Source: Obelidium mucronatum
Lineage: Eukaryota > Chytridiomycota > Chytridiomycetes > Chytridiales > Chytriomycetaceae
Length of the DNA: 64,000 bases
Direction of reading: 5' to 3'
NCBI GenBank assembly: GCA_025765595.1
Contig: JAIVFH010000042.1
Coordinates: forward strand, 62,001 to 126,000
Below, piece by piece: positions 1 through 11,307 of this stretch. Made by a program: the position numbers and the translations under genes. Under the pieces are notes generated by a model. The model was given only the letters and a program-made list of their open reading frames with translations. It searched no databases and was not told the DNA's origin. How positions within the stretch are numbered: the stretch's first letter is position 1; the number at the start of each line of letters is the position of its first letter.

Positions 1-85
1 ATAAAAAAAAATCACATTACGCATCATAATCAAAGAAATATATTGAAATATATACGATAATTTATTGACCTAAAATCAAGAATGT

Positions 86-1810
86 CTACATAGGCCTCCA
101 CGACGACTTTGGCGGTTGTGGTGCAAAATATCCATTTCGATCCATCAAAGTCGCCGGAAGTAGTCCATATTCGGATGCCGCAGTGTGCAATGTATATGAA
201 TGATATGGCTGGGAACTGTTCATCGGGGCTCCCGATGGGGGAAACACTCGCGTACTACTGTGAGTTCCACAAACACCTTCTGTAGACGGAAGGTATTGAC
301 TTGAAGAGTATGTTTGGTACGTTTGTGTTGACTGAGGAGGTGGAAGATGTGTAGAAGGTTTGTCATACAGAGATGCCTGAGTTACTGTCGATTGAAGCCC
401 CATAACTGATCTGTATGGTATTTGAGAAGATTGTGAGAGATACGGGTATGGTAGGTAACTGCTGACAGGTGGTTGTCCGTAACTACTTGGAATAGGTAAT
501 GGCAATCGTCCATTGGCGCCATAATACGGGCCCATTGATGGCGTTGAGCTGTAAAGTGATTGAAAAGGATATGTGCCTTTGGGGTTCTGATTGTAGTCAA
601 AGCTTCCTACAGCATTGGAGTATCGTGGAACTGATTGAGACTCAAGGTGAGGACCAGCAGTGTTGGAACCGGACGATGGTTGCGAGTTTGAAGGATAATG
701 TGAGTACTGGGGTGCATAATCCATCTTTTGGCTGTATGCTGGCCTTGTGGAGAGCGTTGGCCCCGTAGAGTGTGTTGCTGAAGGTAAAGCCCCGTCATTA
801 TGCACAGATGAAACCTCATTCGATAGGTCTTTGGTTGAATTTGAAGCAGTTTGGACGATCGAGGATTTCAAATTCATTTGAGAAGGAGCGGGTGCTGGTG
901 ACTCCGAGGCTTTTGTAACAAGCGGGCGAGTATCATCATTCCCTTCTCTCACTCGAGCCTTCTTACGAGTTCCAGCAACAGACTTTCGTGCACGCTTCAA
1001 ATCCAACTTTTCTGATTCACTGATTGGGTCTAATTCTTCAGAAACACATGGTACCGATTCCTTGACAACTTTAACCGCAGCGATCCCAACAACCTCAGAC
1101 TTCCTCGGCACCATCACGATATCCGACGTGGAAAAGAGATGCAACTTTTTTCGAGCCAAGCCTGCAGCTTTCCGTTTTTGATGTTCCGATAGCTTGGCAT
1201 ATTTTTCATTTGTCCACTTTTCAACATTCTCAAAAGATTCGTTTTCCCACCCATTTTGAACTTTATAGTGTGCGTATGCCAGCCTTTTTCTCAACGTTCC
1301 AGCAATCTAAATTATTTTTTTAGATGTTTAGTCAAAAAAAAAAGGAAGGGGTGAAACTGTAAAATTTTCTCGTCTTCTCTAAATGACAAATTTTGGGCTA
1401 CAAACCAGCCCCAATTTTTCTCCACACCATCATCAAACACAAAACCAAACGAAATGCATCCAGCCAGAAATAGAACAAGAGGATTTAAAAGGGATATCTC
1501 TTACCAGCAGCGCATGTTTGTAGAGAGGGGCGTCCGAGGTTGGTCCAAGCAACAAATCAGGGACAGACACTTCTGCGGCAGATGCCGGCGATAAAGGGAC
1601 GTCAGAATCACTGCAAATGAAAATTGGCATGGCGGGACTGCTGCTGGACACTGGCGATGAGGAAACGGAAATTGGTGCCTCTGGGGCTTTGACAGCAGCC
1701 ACAAAGGAAGTCGATCTTTCTGCCTTCGGAGATCTGCTTTCTTGCTGGTACGGCTGATTTGAGTTCATGGGAGCAAGCGCTGGCGATACAGGGCCAACAG
1801 TCATCATCAT
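86..1810 (-). CDS. Whi5/Nrm1-like cell-cycle transcription repressor (two exons)
   Basis: Two exons, 1505-1810 and 86-1306, joined in phase 0 by a GTAAGA...TTTAG intron, give about 508 residues. The junction creates a short conserved block (LYKHALL then RKRLAYAHYKVQNGW) resembling the roughly 25-residue Whi5/Nrm1 signature of fungal G1/S repressors (a K-V-Q-N-G-W helix after a leucine-rich start). The N-terminal exon is S/P-rich and the C-terminal 250 residues are rich in P, S, Y and Q, consistent with a disordered regulator. By family, Whi5/Nrm1 proteins bind SBF/MBF-type factors and repress G1/S genes. The start is the first of three consecutive ATGs at 1810. A further upstream exon is not excluded. 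The family call rests on one short motif. Confidence 0.55.
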
Positions 1811-2082
1811 CTGTCACAGGGTTGTGCGTAATATTGTTCTTGGTCAAAAAAAAAAAAATTCTGTATAAATTTGATACTGGACAATTTCATTTTTTCATTT
1901 TTAAGTCAGGTTTTTTTGTTTTTAAAAAAAAAAACAAGAGAGTCACGGTTTCCGTAAAACTTATGTTCTTGCAAAAGAAATGGACGCGCCAATCATAAAA
2001 TTAAATAGAGTTAAATATTTTCTAATCTGATTCTGGAGGTACGTTCAAATAATAAAATCCTTATTAAATTTTATTTATGTTG

Positions 2083-3843
2083 TTACACTTTCAGCTTGAA
2101 CAATTCGGCTGCATTCTTTGTACTTGCTTCAGCAATTTTTTGCACCGACATTTCGTAGAGCTCAGCCAGTTTCACTGCAACATGACCTACAAGAGCAGGC
2201 TCACACACTTTAGGGGCGGGCTTAATATTCCGCGGAAGCAAGAAGGGCGCATCTGTCTCAATCATGAGACGATCCAATGGGATCTTGCTACAAATTTTGG
2301 CCAATCCACTTCCTCGTCCAGGACGCTCATCGGTAACCCAACCAGTGATTCCAATATGGAATCCAGCACCCAAACAAGCATACAAATGCTCTTCTGTCTC
2401 TCCAGTATAGCAATGCACCACTCCAAACAATTTCTTCTCATCCAGTTGATATTCTGCATTCACTTTAAGAACAACCTCCAAAAACTTGTAATGCGCGCTT
2501 CTCTCATGCAGAAACAGCGGCATCCCAAGCTTCACAGAAAGCCGGCATTGCATTAAAAACATCTCTTCCTGATCCGCAGGCGTAGAAAAGTTACGATCAA
2601 AGTCCAACCCACATTCCCCAACAGCAACAACAATATCCTTGTTCCCAACAATCAACCCCTCCAACTCCTTCATCAACAAAGAATCCCCATTACTATCTTT
2701 GCTGTCGTGTTCCAAGGAACGAGTCGCATCATGTGGGTGGACTCCCACTGTGCATGTCAAGTGCGGGTACATGTTGGATCCATTGTATTTCCGACAGATT
2801 CGGATCGCTTCTTTACTGCTCTTCAAACTCGTTCCTGTAATCATGATGTGGACAACGTTTGCTTCTTTGGCTCGTCGAAGGTATTCAGGTAACGTTTCGT
2901 CAGTGAAGGGATGGTGAGACAGGTTGGCGCCAATGTCAATCAACGGACCGCAAGCAGGTGGCGGGGGTGGTGGGGCGCGTGGTTGATTCTTTTTCTTTGG
3001 GGCTGGTTGTTGTGGTTGTGGGTTAGGTCGTTTTAAGTTGGATGGCAAAACAAAAGTACCGGCAGCAGGAGCAGCAGCAGGAGCAGTAGAAGTCGAAGAA
3101 ACAGCGACAGATTCCACAACAGCAGCAGCAGCAGCAGCAGCAGGCGCAGGCGCAGCAGGTTTGTTGCGTGGCGGTGCAGCCTGGGTGTTCTTTGGCGTCA
3201 CTGCAAACACATAATTCTGCTGCAACAAGGCCTGCGCAACAGCAGCAATATTCCGTGAATCATCGATCCCACTATGATGGCGCCCAATCAGCGGCAAATT
3301 AAAATGGTTCAGCATGTCTGGCATCCCTCGAATATCTTTCCCTGTATGGTTCTTGACAGCAACCTTCAAATTACACCACTGCTTCAACACTGCCGGGACA
3401 TCCTTGATCCTGGAGGCCTTGGTTTGCGTTGGCAGCATGGTCATCAGGTCCCAGTGTCCGCAGGTGACAAACAGCGTGTTGGACTCTGTCAGGCTGTTTG
3501 ATGCTAGAAACTCGAGGAACTGTGTCCACACTTCAGGGAACGTGGGTGCCGCATTGACTGTTTCCTGCTGGATTCCAGTGAGCTCTGTGCAGAAGCGGGT
3601 CAGCACTGGGTGGTGGACTGGTCGGACATAAGTGTGGAAGGTGTTGACGATGGGGAAGTTGGGCAGCGAGGTGTCAATAACGCAAGTGGGAAACTCAATG
3701 ATTTCTTGCGGCCGAAGTCTGACGTTTTCGTCACATGTTGCTTCAAAGTCTAGTACGGCAAGGTATCGGTACAGTTGGCTGGTCATTCTAGTGGTGAAAG
3801 AACGAGAAATGGGTTTTGAAAATATTGACCGAAAGATTGACAT
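2083..3843 (-). CDS. ERI1-type DEDDh exonuclease fused to TatD metal-dependent DNase
   Basis: Single-exon ORF of 586 residues. Residues about 27-215 form a DEDDh 3'-5' exonuclease of the ERI1 group: motif I VLDFEATCD (D32, E34), motif II GHWDLMT, motif III H-x4-D in HHSGIDDSRN. A linker rich in A, P and Q with basic patches follows (about 216-300). Residues about 302-586 are a complete eukaryotic-type TatD domain: IDIGANL start, VGVHPHD, VGECGLDFDR, PLFLHER, VVHCYTG and IETDAPFLLP, retaining the metal-binding H, E and D positions. The N-terminus (MSIFRSIFSKPISRSFTTR) is basic and lacks acids, like a mitochondrial presequence; Met20 could start a shorter cytosolic or nuclear form. No stop or splice signal separates the two nucleases, so the fusion is read directly. 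Confidence 0.93.
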   Translation of the reverse strand: MSIFRSIFSKPISRSFTTRMTSQLYRYLAVLDFEATCDENVRLRPQEIIEFPTCVIDTSLPNFPIVNTFHTYVRPVHHPVLTRFCTELTGIQQETVNAAPTFPEVWTQFLEFLASNSLTESNTLFVTCGHWDLMTMLPTQTKASRIKDVPAVLKQWCNLKVAVKNHTGKDIRGMPDMLNHFNLPLIGRHHSGIDDSRNIAAVAQALLQQNYVFAVTPKNTQAAPPRNKPAAPAPAAAAAAAVVESVAVSSTSTAPAAAPAAGTFVLPSNLKRPNPQPQQPAPKKKNQPRAPPPPPPACGPLIDIGANLSHHPFTDETLPEYLRRAKEANVVHIMITGTSLKSSKEAIRICRKYNGSNMYPHLTCTVGVHPHDATRSLEHDSKDSNGDSLLMKELEGLIVGNKDIVVAVGECGLDFDRNFSTPADQEEMFLMQCRLSVKLGMPLFLHERSAHYKFLEVVLKVNAEYQLDEKKLFGVVHCYTGETEEHLYACLGAGFHIGITGWVTDERPGRGSGLAKICSKIPLDRLMIETDAPFLLPRNIKPAPKVCEPALVGHVAVKLAELYEMSVQKIAEASTKNAAELFKLKV

Positions 3844-4155
3844 TTTGGTTGTTTATGAATGTCGTGTGGTTAAGCCCATAACATACTGAGGGTCAAGCAT
3901 CTATGTGTGGGGAAGTTTTTCGTGCGAATCATTATTGTTTCAACGTTACTTCACCATACTCAAAAACTGAAGAAAAAAAAGAGAGATAGGAATAAATATT
4001 ATCACAATAGTCCATATATTTAACTCTAATTAAATTGGATTTTTTTTCTATCAAGATGAAAGTGTGACGATTTTATTTTTTTTTAAAACAAAAGCGTCTA
4101 TTTTATAGATTTAAATAAAAGCTTTCAAATAAACTCACAAGAAACATCATCATCA

Positions 4156-6839
4156 TCATCTCTTGTCCAAATTCTGCCATTTACTCTTCCGGTTACTCAT
4201 CAACTTGATAATGCAACACGACTCATCAATCTCAGTTTCCTTCCGTATCGGCTTTGGCTTACCCAACCCATCCAACCCAACCGCCTCTGCCCTCACAAAC
4301 TGGCCATTCAACACTGCATCCGGCCCGTGAGCCAACAATTCAAAACAATCATACACTGTACTTCCAGGTTTCATGGCAACGCAGGAACAGCTACCATTGC
4401 TATTGGACCCAGCAGCAACAGCAGCAGCTATGGCATTACTGGTGGTGGTATTCACCCTCACCACTGAATTCAGAGTTTCAAAGTCATCCACCGGGAAACA
4501 AAGCACAGGAGGCCGCAACATGATTGCAGCCGCAAGCGCCTCATCCACTCCAGTTCCATTGAATTTTGAAACGACAGATTGAACGCGTTCCCATTCCTGT
4601 TGTTGCTTCCCACCAACATCATCATCATCATCATTATCGAAAAAACTACTAGAAGTACTCCTCCTCGCTTTGGACACTGCCGCCTTGGATCCATACACAC
4701 TTCGCCGATACTCTACAGACCCATCCGCTTCCCGTGCCTGCAACCAAAGCTCACTAGCAGCACACACTGGAACAACAAAAGCGCTCCCAAAGAGGTCCTT
4801 GACTCTCTCGATATGCGCCACGGCGGGCTCCAAGTCTGCCTTGTTCATTGCCAACAGCATTGGAAACCGCGCGTCCAGGAACGCATTCACGGCATCTTGG
4901 AGTCGGTGGAGAGACCAGAATTGTTTGGCGAATGGCGGGGTTACTGTCGTGTCGAATCCTGCGCTTGTCAAGACTCTGTGTACGAGCCATCGTGGTGCCT
5001 TGTATCCTGAAAACATTGCGGGGAGTCTGGTGGGTCTTTTTATTATGCTGTCCCATTTTTTGGCAATGTTGTTGTAGATCCATTGGAAAAGTTCGTTGCG
5101 GACCCATTGGATGTCGTGCAGTGGATCTTGGGGATTGGGGGTATCGAGGGGAAGAATGTTTCCATCTGAATCAGAGAGGCCGGAGGAGTCAATTACGTGG
5201 ATAAGAACGTCGGCATCACAAAGATCGTTGAGGAACTTGTTTCCACGGCCTCGGCCTTCCCAAGCACCTGGTACGAGACCTTGGGAAGGAAAAAAAAGGA
5301 AGGAAATGTTAAAAAAAAAATGAGATGAAGATGGTTTTGGTGGTTTTACCAGCCACATCTTTGATGATACAAGGTATTAATACCTCTTTTCCTTCTTGGA
5401 CCCAACGGGTTGGAACAAATTTTTGAGGCGCCCTCCAAGTTCCCTGCGCAACATTTGGATCAATTGTTGTAAACGGATGAAATCCCATTCTTGCATTCAA
5501 ACTCCGAGTTGCAGCGTTGAAAAACGTTGACTTTCCAGCAGAAGGTTTGCCAACAAGACCAACAGTATGACACCACTTTCCACGAGCGTTTTTAGACTTT
5601 AAATCAGTCAATTTCGAAGATGTGGTGGATATGATTCCGAGAGATTCAACGAGTGCATCCAAGTCTTTGTCGTCGTCGTCGTCGTCATCATCTTGATTGC
5701 CGGTTATCGAGTTTTCTGAATCAGTATTATGGTCATCCACAATTGGATCTTGATAATCTTGTAGGAATTGTATTGCCGTTGTAATTGCATCGAAAAGCAT
5801 TGGGGATCCAATCAGTGGTTGGATTGCAGCGTGAATTGCTTTCAATAGCAGTGCCTCAATTGAAGAAGAGAATTCTAGCATGCCCTATGATGTATTGTTG
5901 ACTTTTAGATGTCTTTGAATTCGGAGAATGCTGAGAAAAAAGACAATACAACAATGACAAAGACATTAAACCGCCTTCGGCAATCCAAAAACACCATACC
6001 ATGTCATGTCGAAGACTGATACTTGGAGGAGAGAGAGGATAGATGGCACCCAATCGAAAAGTCAGTTCAAAGAGACTGGCAGCAGCAAATCTCGTTCCCT
6101 CGACCGGAATGTTGACGCGCACCAGAGCAATGCCGCCCAATAGACCAATGTCCGTTGAAGACTGAAAAGCGACTTCGTTGGGGTAGATTGCCATCAGCGA
6201 CTCCAGCTCTTCTTGCCGCATCGCGTCCAGCTCCTTGTCCGCAACGGCCGAGGCGGAGTGGATAAAGGACAGATACTGGTCGATGCGCGCGGCCTGCATC
6301 GGAAACGAGTGGCCCTGCTCGTGCGGCAGCAGCACCGCGCCGGCAAAGGCGGCGGCGGCCACGACTGCGCTGTCTGCGGGCGGCACGACGGCGTCGCGCG
6401 CGCCAAACACGTGCAGCGAGCGCACGTGCGGCGGCGCAGCGCCCGTGGCGGCGCAGTGCGCACACGCGGGTTCGCAGGAAGAGTCCACGTCCGCCGGACA
6501 GCCGCTCAGCAGCGCCCACGCGACGCCGGCGAAGCGGCGCGGCTGCGCTGCCACGACGCGCGCAAGCTGTGCGCCCGCCGAGAACCCGACCAGCCCGTCG
6601 AACGGGCCCAGCCGCCGCCACACCGCGTCCAGCTGCCGCAGACTGCCGCACGCGCAGCCAGCCGTGCGCCACGTGAACACGTCTTGGCTGTGTGACTCAT
6701 CCACAACCACCACCGGCCCGTCCACGTACGTCAGCTGAGCCTGGCTCGGCGGTAGTGCCGCTTCGAGTCGCGATATCCGCGTCTGAAAAACTGCTGCCGA
6801 CTGTCGGCTGCCGTGGAGGCACAAGATGCGCTGTTCCAT
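4156..6839 (-). CDS. FSH1/OVCA2 serine hydrolase - RWD - YGR210-type Obg GTPase with TGS (apparent triple fusion)
   Basis: Exons 6000-6839, 5350-5884 and 4156-5279 keep phase throughout and give about 832 residues. The first exon holds an FSH1-type alpha/beta hydrolase (ILCLHG start, nucleophile GFSAGAQ, acid GARDAVVPP, histidine in EQGHSFP), then the N-terminal half of an RWD domain ([14 protein letters not shown] ... [10 protein letters not shown]). The second exon opens with the missing RWD helices (LLLKAI ... [10 protein letters not shown]), then an acidic linker and a GTPase: P-loop [25 protein letters not shown]; the third has MNKAD and a C-terminal TGS-like segment. The GTPase matches the YGR210/archaeal-like Obg subfamily. 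If instead the pyrimidine-rich acceptor at 5936 is used, the first product ends in a stop at 5856. The split RWD domain favours one gene; alternative splicing is possible. Confidence 0.75.
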
Positions 6840-7111
6840 CAGATCTATAAAGTATGATTAAATATTTAAAATAAATGAAACAGTCGCAAGGCCACAAAAC
6901 TGCGCCCAGATAATAAGCAATACTATGCAATTATTTTGAGCCCATATCATCAACATGTGTAACAAAAACATTCAAAAGTGCGCAATTTTCCATCCCGCTT
7001 TTCCATTTCCCCTTCATCAACAAAAAAAAAAAAAATTATAAGAGAGAACTTCACCCAAAACCCTTCAAAAAAAACAAACAAACAAAAGAAATCGTCCCCA
7101 CAAAAAAAGCC

Positions 7112-7624
7112 ATGTATCCACGAACTTCCCCATTCAGGCCACCAGCGCCTCCATACATCCCACCACCAACAACTCCTCAACTTCCCCTTCCTCCAGCACT
7201 TGCTGCAAACCCACCCAGGCAGTTTACTCCTCAAATGGAAAGAGAATTGCGTGTCCTTCCCCATCAAGCCAGCCGCTTGGTTGCACTCCAGACAGCCCTT
7301 GCCTTGGATGGTTGGGTAGGGGAAATTAATTCCGTCACACGCCATGACGGAGTGATGACAGGGCACAGTGTGTGGTCTAACGCGACAACCCTTGCACGTC
7401 ACATGTTGCAAGTCCACCGCATTTTCGAGCACACTGACTACACAACCAGAGATCCAGACGCAGTTCACGGTAGACAAGATTTTGCTTGGCTTTTTGCACG
7501 ATGGGAGCAAGAACAACAGCAAAACGTTATGGAATGCCGCCTTCAATACCAGGCAAAGCTGAGAAATTCCAGGCTGCCAGAAAATGCAAAAAAGCTCAAG
7601 TGCTTTTGTGGGATTTGTTTGTGA
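7112..7624 (+). CDS. Small hypothetical protein with proline-rich N-terminus
   Basis: Intact 170-residue ORF starting at the first ATG (AAAGCCATG context). Residues 1-40 are proline-rich (PPAPPYIPPP). The rest is mixed alpha-like, with several H and R residues and a C-terminal basic stretch ending in a CFCGICL tail that carries three cysteines. I recognise no family. The 5' neighbour is the divergent FSH1-fusion gene 272 bp away and the 3' neighbour is convergent. Codon use and an ATG in good context support a real gene, but there is no homology argument. Confidence 0.5.
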   Translation: MYPRTSPFRPPAPPYIPPPTTPQLPLPPALAANPPRQFTPQMERELRVLPHQASRLVALQTALALDGWVGEINSVTRHDGVMTGHSVWSNATTLARHMLQVHRIFEHTDYTTRDPDAVHGRQDFAWLFARWEQEQQQNVMECRLQYQAKLRNSRLPENAKKLKCFCGICL

Positions 7625-7752
7625 GGGATGTTTTGATTCTTTTGATTTGTTAGTACCTGCAGTAAGTTAGTTAAAGGGAAGTCAATAAACCATTTACATA
7701 TTGATACAATTCCACTACCTTGATTTACATGATTACATATATACATTTTTAT

Positions 7753-9712
7753 TTACTTTGCAAAGAGCTCGTTTCGCGATACTTTTGCCGCCGCACACAG
7801 TTGATCCACAACAGATTCAGGCACTTGTCCCTCTCGAATACCAAGATTAATCCACCGCTTCGCTGCAAAACCAAGACAAGTGTCAAGAGCACTCCCAAAC
7901 AACTGAACAGTCACAGACTTCTGAAACGCGTCATTGGAAGAATTTTCAATCGAATTTGCAATTCTGCCCTTCACGTCTTGAAGAATACGGTCCAAGACAA
8001 TCATCAGGCCACAAGCCGTCCTGACGTTTAACGCCGAAATGAACCTTGCCAAAAAGTCCTCCACCGCTGGATCCAGTGTTTCAACAATATGCAGCTGTTG
8101 CTGCTGTTGCCTCAATACAGGCCGAGATTGTGGCCGTTGGGAACCACCCCCACCAGTTGCAAAACGAATATCGCGTGCGACCCATTCCTTCAATGTACCA
8201 TCAGAATCCCAAACAGCCTGCAAAAGACTTGCACACGGCGATACCTGATGTTGTGGGGTTTTGTTTGCCGCTGAAACTTTTAGCAGACTTATTTTCGATA
8301 ATGAGCCTTCTGTGGGTCGTTTCATTGAGTCACTTTGTAGTTCCAACACGGCCATGACCTTATTATCCACAGCCACCAACAAGTTTTCCAACCCCCCACT
8401 ACCACCGCCACCGCCACCACCACCGCCACCACCATGATTACTTTGAAAATGGACTCGATTTCTCAGATCCAAAAGCGCCCATAAAGTCACCAGAATATTT
8501 TCGATTCCAACATTTGCCAAAACAGACTGAGAAATCATTTCTCTGAGTCCAGGTCTCATTGCCGGAAATAAAACAGCATGCGCATATACTTTATACCATG
8601 CCGCTGCCTAATGTAAAAAAAAAGTGATGCAAAACATTGTTAAAAAACCACCACCAACACACACACAACACAATATATACACAACACAAGAAAAGAAGTT
8701 GACCCCCCCCCCTTACCATAACAAAAACCGCATCCTCAACAAACTCTTCCAACCCCACAACATGAAACGCCATAGACCCAAGCTTCATTACAACTCCAGA
8801 AACCCCGACACACTGACTACACACGCAATCCAAATCATGTGATAGAGAGTACAAGGCGGATATAGCTGCTTGCTTCAACGCGTCAAAGGAAAGAAAGTCT
8901 GCAATGGAATACAAGAGTTGCCAGACAATGAGAAAATCGGTGTCAGGGGTGATGTTGGCGGGTGGTGGAGTGACAGCAGCAGTCACAGCAGCAGCAGCAG
9001 CAGCAGCAGGTTCAGTTGCAGGGGAAAACGAGTGGGACTTTTTGATTGAGGGTTTCGCAGTCTTTTCAAGTGAAGCCACAGGACAAGTGGTGGTGGATGT
9101 ATTCTTGGTGCTGTTGCTTGTTTTCGCCGGCACTCGTTTGCTTGCTGTGGAAGAAGTGGATGTGGGTATCTTTTTGGGTATTGTTGCTGTTTTTCCCGTC
9201 GCTGCCGTCGCTGCTGCTGCTGCTGCTGCAGGTGATGCGCGCTTTTGTGGATTTCCTTTTCCTGTTGTTGTTGCTATTGCAACAGTTGCTTGCGAGATCC
9301 ACACTTTCCCCAACACCACTAAATCCGCTTCAACCTTCTCAAACAATCCATCAACGGCTAGAACAAAGAGCCGTGTAGTTGCCATCCACAGCGTCGATAC
9401 AACCTCCTCCTCCTCTTCAACACCAACCAGTTTAAGGTTCGTGTAACTTTTCAAATCAATGAAGGCGGGATTGAAAGAGGAGTTACTGCCGGCGGTGCCG
9501 CTATTGAACCGCAGGAGGGCTTCAAAGTACGGAATCATGGCCACGACTTTGGATAGTTGGGTTGGCAATGTGTATCCAGTCACGCCAATATGAATGGTTT
9601 CATCCGCAGCAGCATTGGTAGCGGCTGGAGCGGAGGCGGCGGAGTGTGGTGGTGTGCTGACGCGGGGGCGGGATTTGGCTTTTCGACCAAGCTTGAATGA
9701 CGTTGCAATCAT
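7753..9712 (-). CDS. BTB/POZ-like domain protein of unknown function (two exons)
   Basis: Exons 8717-9712 and 7753-8607, phase 0, about 616 residues (GTAAGG donor, ACATTAG acceptor). The N-terminal part (VTGYTLPTQLSKVVAMIPYFEALL) resembles the start of a BTB fold. A long low-complexity insert of A, S, T and K runs (about residues 150-250) separates it from a segment (LLYSIADFLSFDALKQAA) like the BTB helix that follows the core. The second exon carries a poly-glycine run near 8401-8435 and a helical C-terminus. The BTB assignment is by pattern only and the long insert would be unusual. No catalytic motif is visible. Confidence 0.5.
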
Positions 9713-9890
9713 ATTTTAGTAAATAACCCCCAAATCGAAATAGCACTTCTTCAAAAATAGGGACTGCATTTTATTTGTAACCCACGTTTTTTAAAAAAAA
9801 AAAGGTCAACACACGAAAGTAAACCGCGGAAGGTTTATAAAGTAGGGAGGGAGTGAAGGAAGGGGGAGGGTTTGATGGTGATTTTTTTTT

Positions 9891-10613
9891 TTAAACACGG
9901 GATGGGTAGAGCATGATTCTGACACTGGCACCGAAAGCCTTTGGTGGCAAGTTGGATCTGAACTTGGCTCTCACGACCCCAGAGTTACCGTGTGGACGGG
10001 TAACCTTTCCCCAAATAACACGAACACGGGATCCATTGATTTCACGTTGAGCCTTGTAAACGTAAGCGACACGCTTTCCGAGGTAGAAGGAGGTGTCTTC
10101 GGTGGTTTGGACATTCTCAATCTGGAGAAGGGAGGTGTGCTCCTTGGAGTTACGTTGGGCACGGGTGTGGCCGAGAACTCTTCCCTTGGCGTACAATCTA
10201 TTTGAAGTGAAGGGGAAAAAGGATGGGTTAAGTTCTGTACCAACTGATGCGGTAGCGGGCGGTTGAGGAGCTGCAGTCGTGCAGCACCCTCTCTCTTCGA
10301 GATATTCCAAAATACGACTCCATGTTTCACGTCAAAAACTCGTTCTTCAAGCGCTCCAACCCAGCATAACTCTTCTAATTGAAGAAGCGTTTTCGGTGGA
10401 TCGATCTCCAATCCATCTCAATCTTCCAGTATGCTGCATCTCCCCATGCCATCCTCCAATGCCTTTTCATAGCCATCCCCCGCACCCATCTACTTCCCAA
10501 GTCCTCCTCTTAAAGATCTTCATCGATGCGTATTTCTTCAGTGTGTTGATGATGCTGATGCGATGGCTGGATTCAGTGGTGATGGGCTACCTGTGTGGGC
10601 GAACGTTGACCAT
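9891..10613 (-). CDS. RPL33: 60S ribosomal protein eL33 (RPL33/RPL35A)
   Basis: A 23-bp first exon (10591-10613) encodes MVNVRPHR up to the splice, and the second (9891-10197) the rest, giving 109 residues, the normal length for fungal eL33. Diagnostic stretches are [36 protein letters not shown] and [10 protein letters not shown] at the C-terminus. The protein is a large-subunit component. The 393-nt intron is long for this locus, as is common in ribosomal protein genes, and ends with a CTTAAC branch-like site and AATAG acceptor. The tiny first exon was found by requiring a codon split completed by the A at 10197. The neighbouring plus-strand ATG is 67 bp away, so a compact divergent promoter is likely. 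Confidence 0.93.
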
Positions 10614-10639
10614 TTGGAATTTGAGAGATAAACTGATAC

Positions 10640-11080
10640 ACAATTAAAAAAATTATCAACAATAAACCACACACAAACCATGAACGATAGCCTTGGATCG
10701 TTGCGAACGAATGCGAGCTTTGCCCGCTTGGCGAAGTTCGCAGCCGGCCGCCCCGCTTTCGTCAGGGAATTGCGCTGCCAAAACAGTCTTGGGCCTTCGG
10801 GGGTTCCTTAACCATAGTTTTACCATAGTACTTTGGAGGGGTTGTTCCTGTCTTTCAAGCTCCGCACTTGGATTCTGAAGGACCAACGCGTGTTCGTTGC
10901 CGTGAAAAAATTGTCATATCTGCTGCATATTTAGAGAACGCAGTAAATTTGTGCATGGGCTGCTGGAAGGCGGAATACGCCATGAGAGTACGGCTACTTC
11001 TGGAAATCTGCCGGAATCTAGAGTGTTTTATGAGTTTAGATGAAGATGAAAAGGAATGGCTTGGAATGAACTTGTGATAC
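10640..11080. other. Unresolved small gene(s), both strands open
   Basis: On the plus strand an ATG at 10680 opens 43 codons with a basic, mitochondrial-presequence-like start, ending at a stop near 10810. A second frame from about 10830 to 11077 is open for about 80 codons and ends with an acidic helix. A splice between them is plausible but no donor gives a convincing phase and length. On the minus strand a 50-codon frame starts at 10826 and meets a GT near 10666. I cannot tell which is real and recognise no family. The following 11081-11307 is AT-rich with no gene seen. Confidence 0.3.
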
Positions 11081-11307
11081 TAATAATTCAATTAAGTGTT
11101 TAATATTTGTTGTGTTTATCGGTGGTTTGGCCAAGTGAGGGTCCCGCAGGATGCGGCCCTATCTGGCCCCTAATTTGGTTGAGTGTGGGAGACCCAGGTA
11201 GTAGGAAAAATCCATAGGAAAAATATACACAAACCTATACTTCTTTATTAAACATACACATAATTATATGATGGGTTGGTTCAAAGGTTAAAAACGAAAA
11301 ACATTTT

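Noticed and set aside
6067..6738. Long Arg-rich open frames on both strands over the hydrolase
   Set aside because: They arise from the GC-rich codons of the FSH1 domain, whose motifs fix the true frame.
10198..10590. C/D-box snoRNA in the eL33 intron
   Set aside because: Boxes resembling ATGAAGA and CTGA occur but no RTGATGA with proper spacing was seen.
11113..11220. snRNA- or tRNA-like sequence (GGCCAAGTGAG and AATTTGG)
   Set aside because: No cloverleaf, B-box or known snRNA core could be built.
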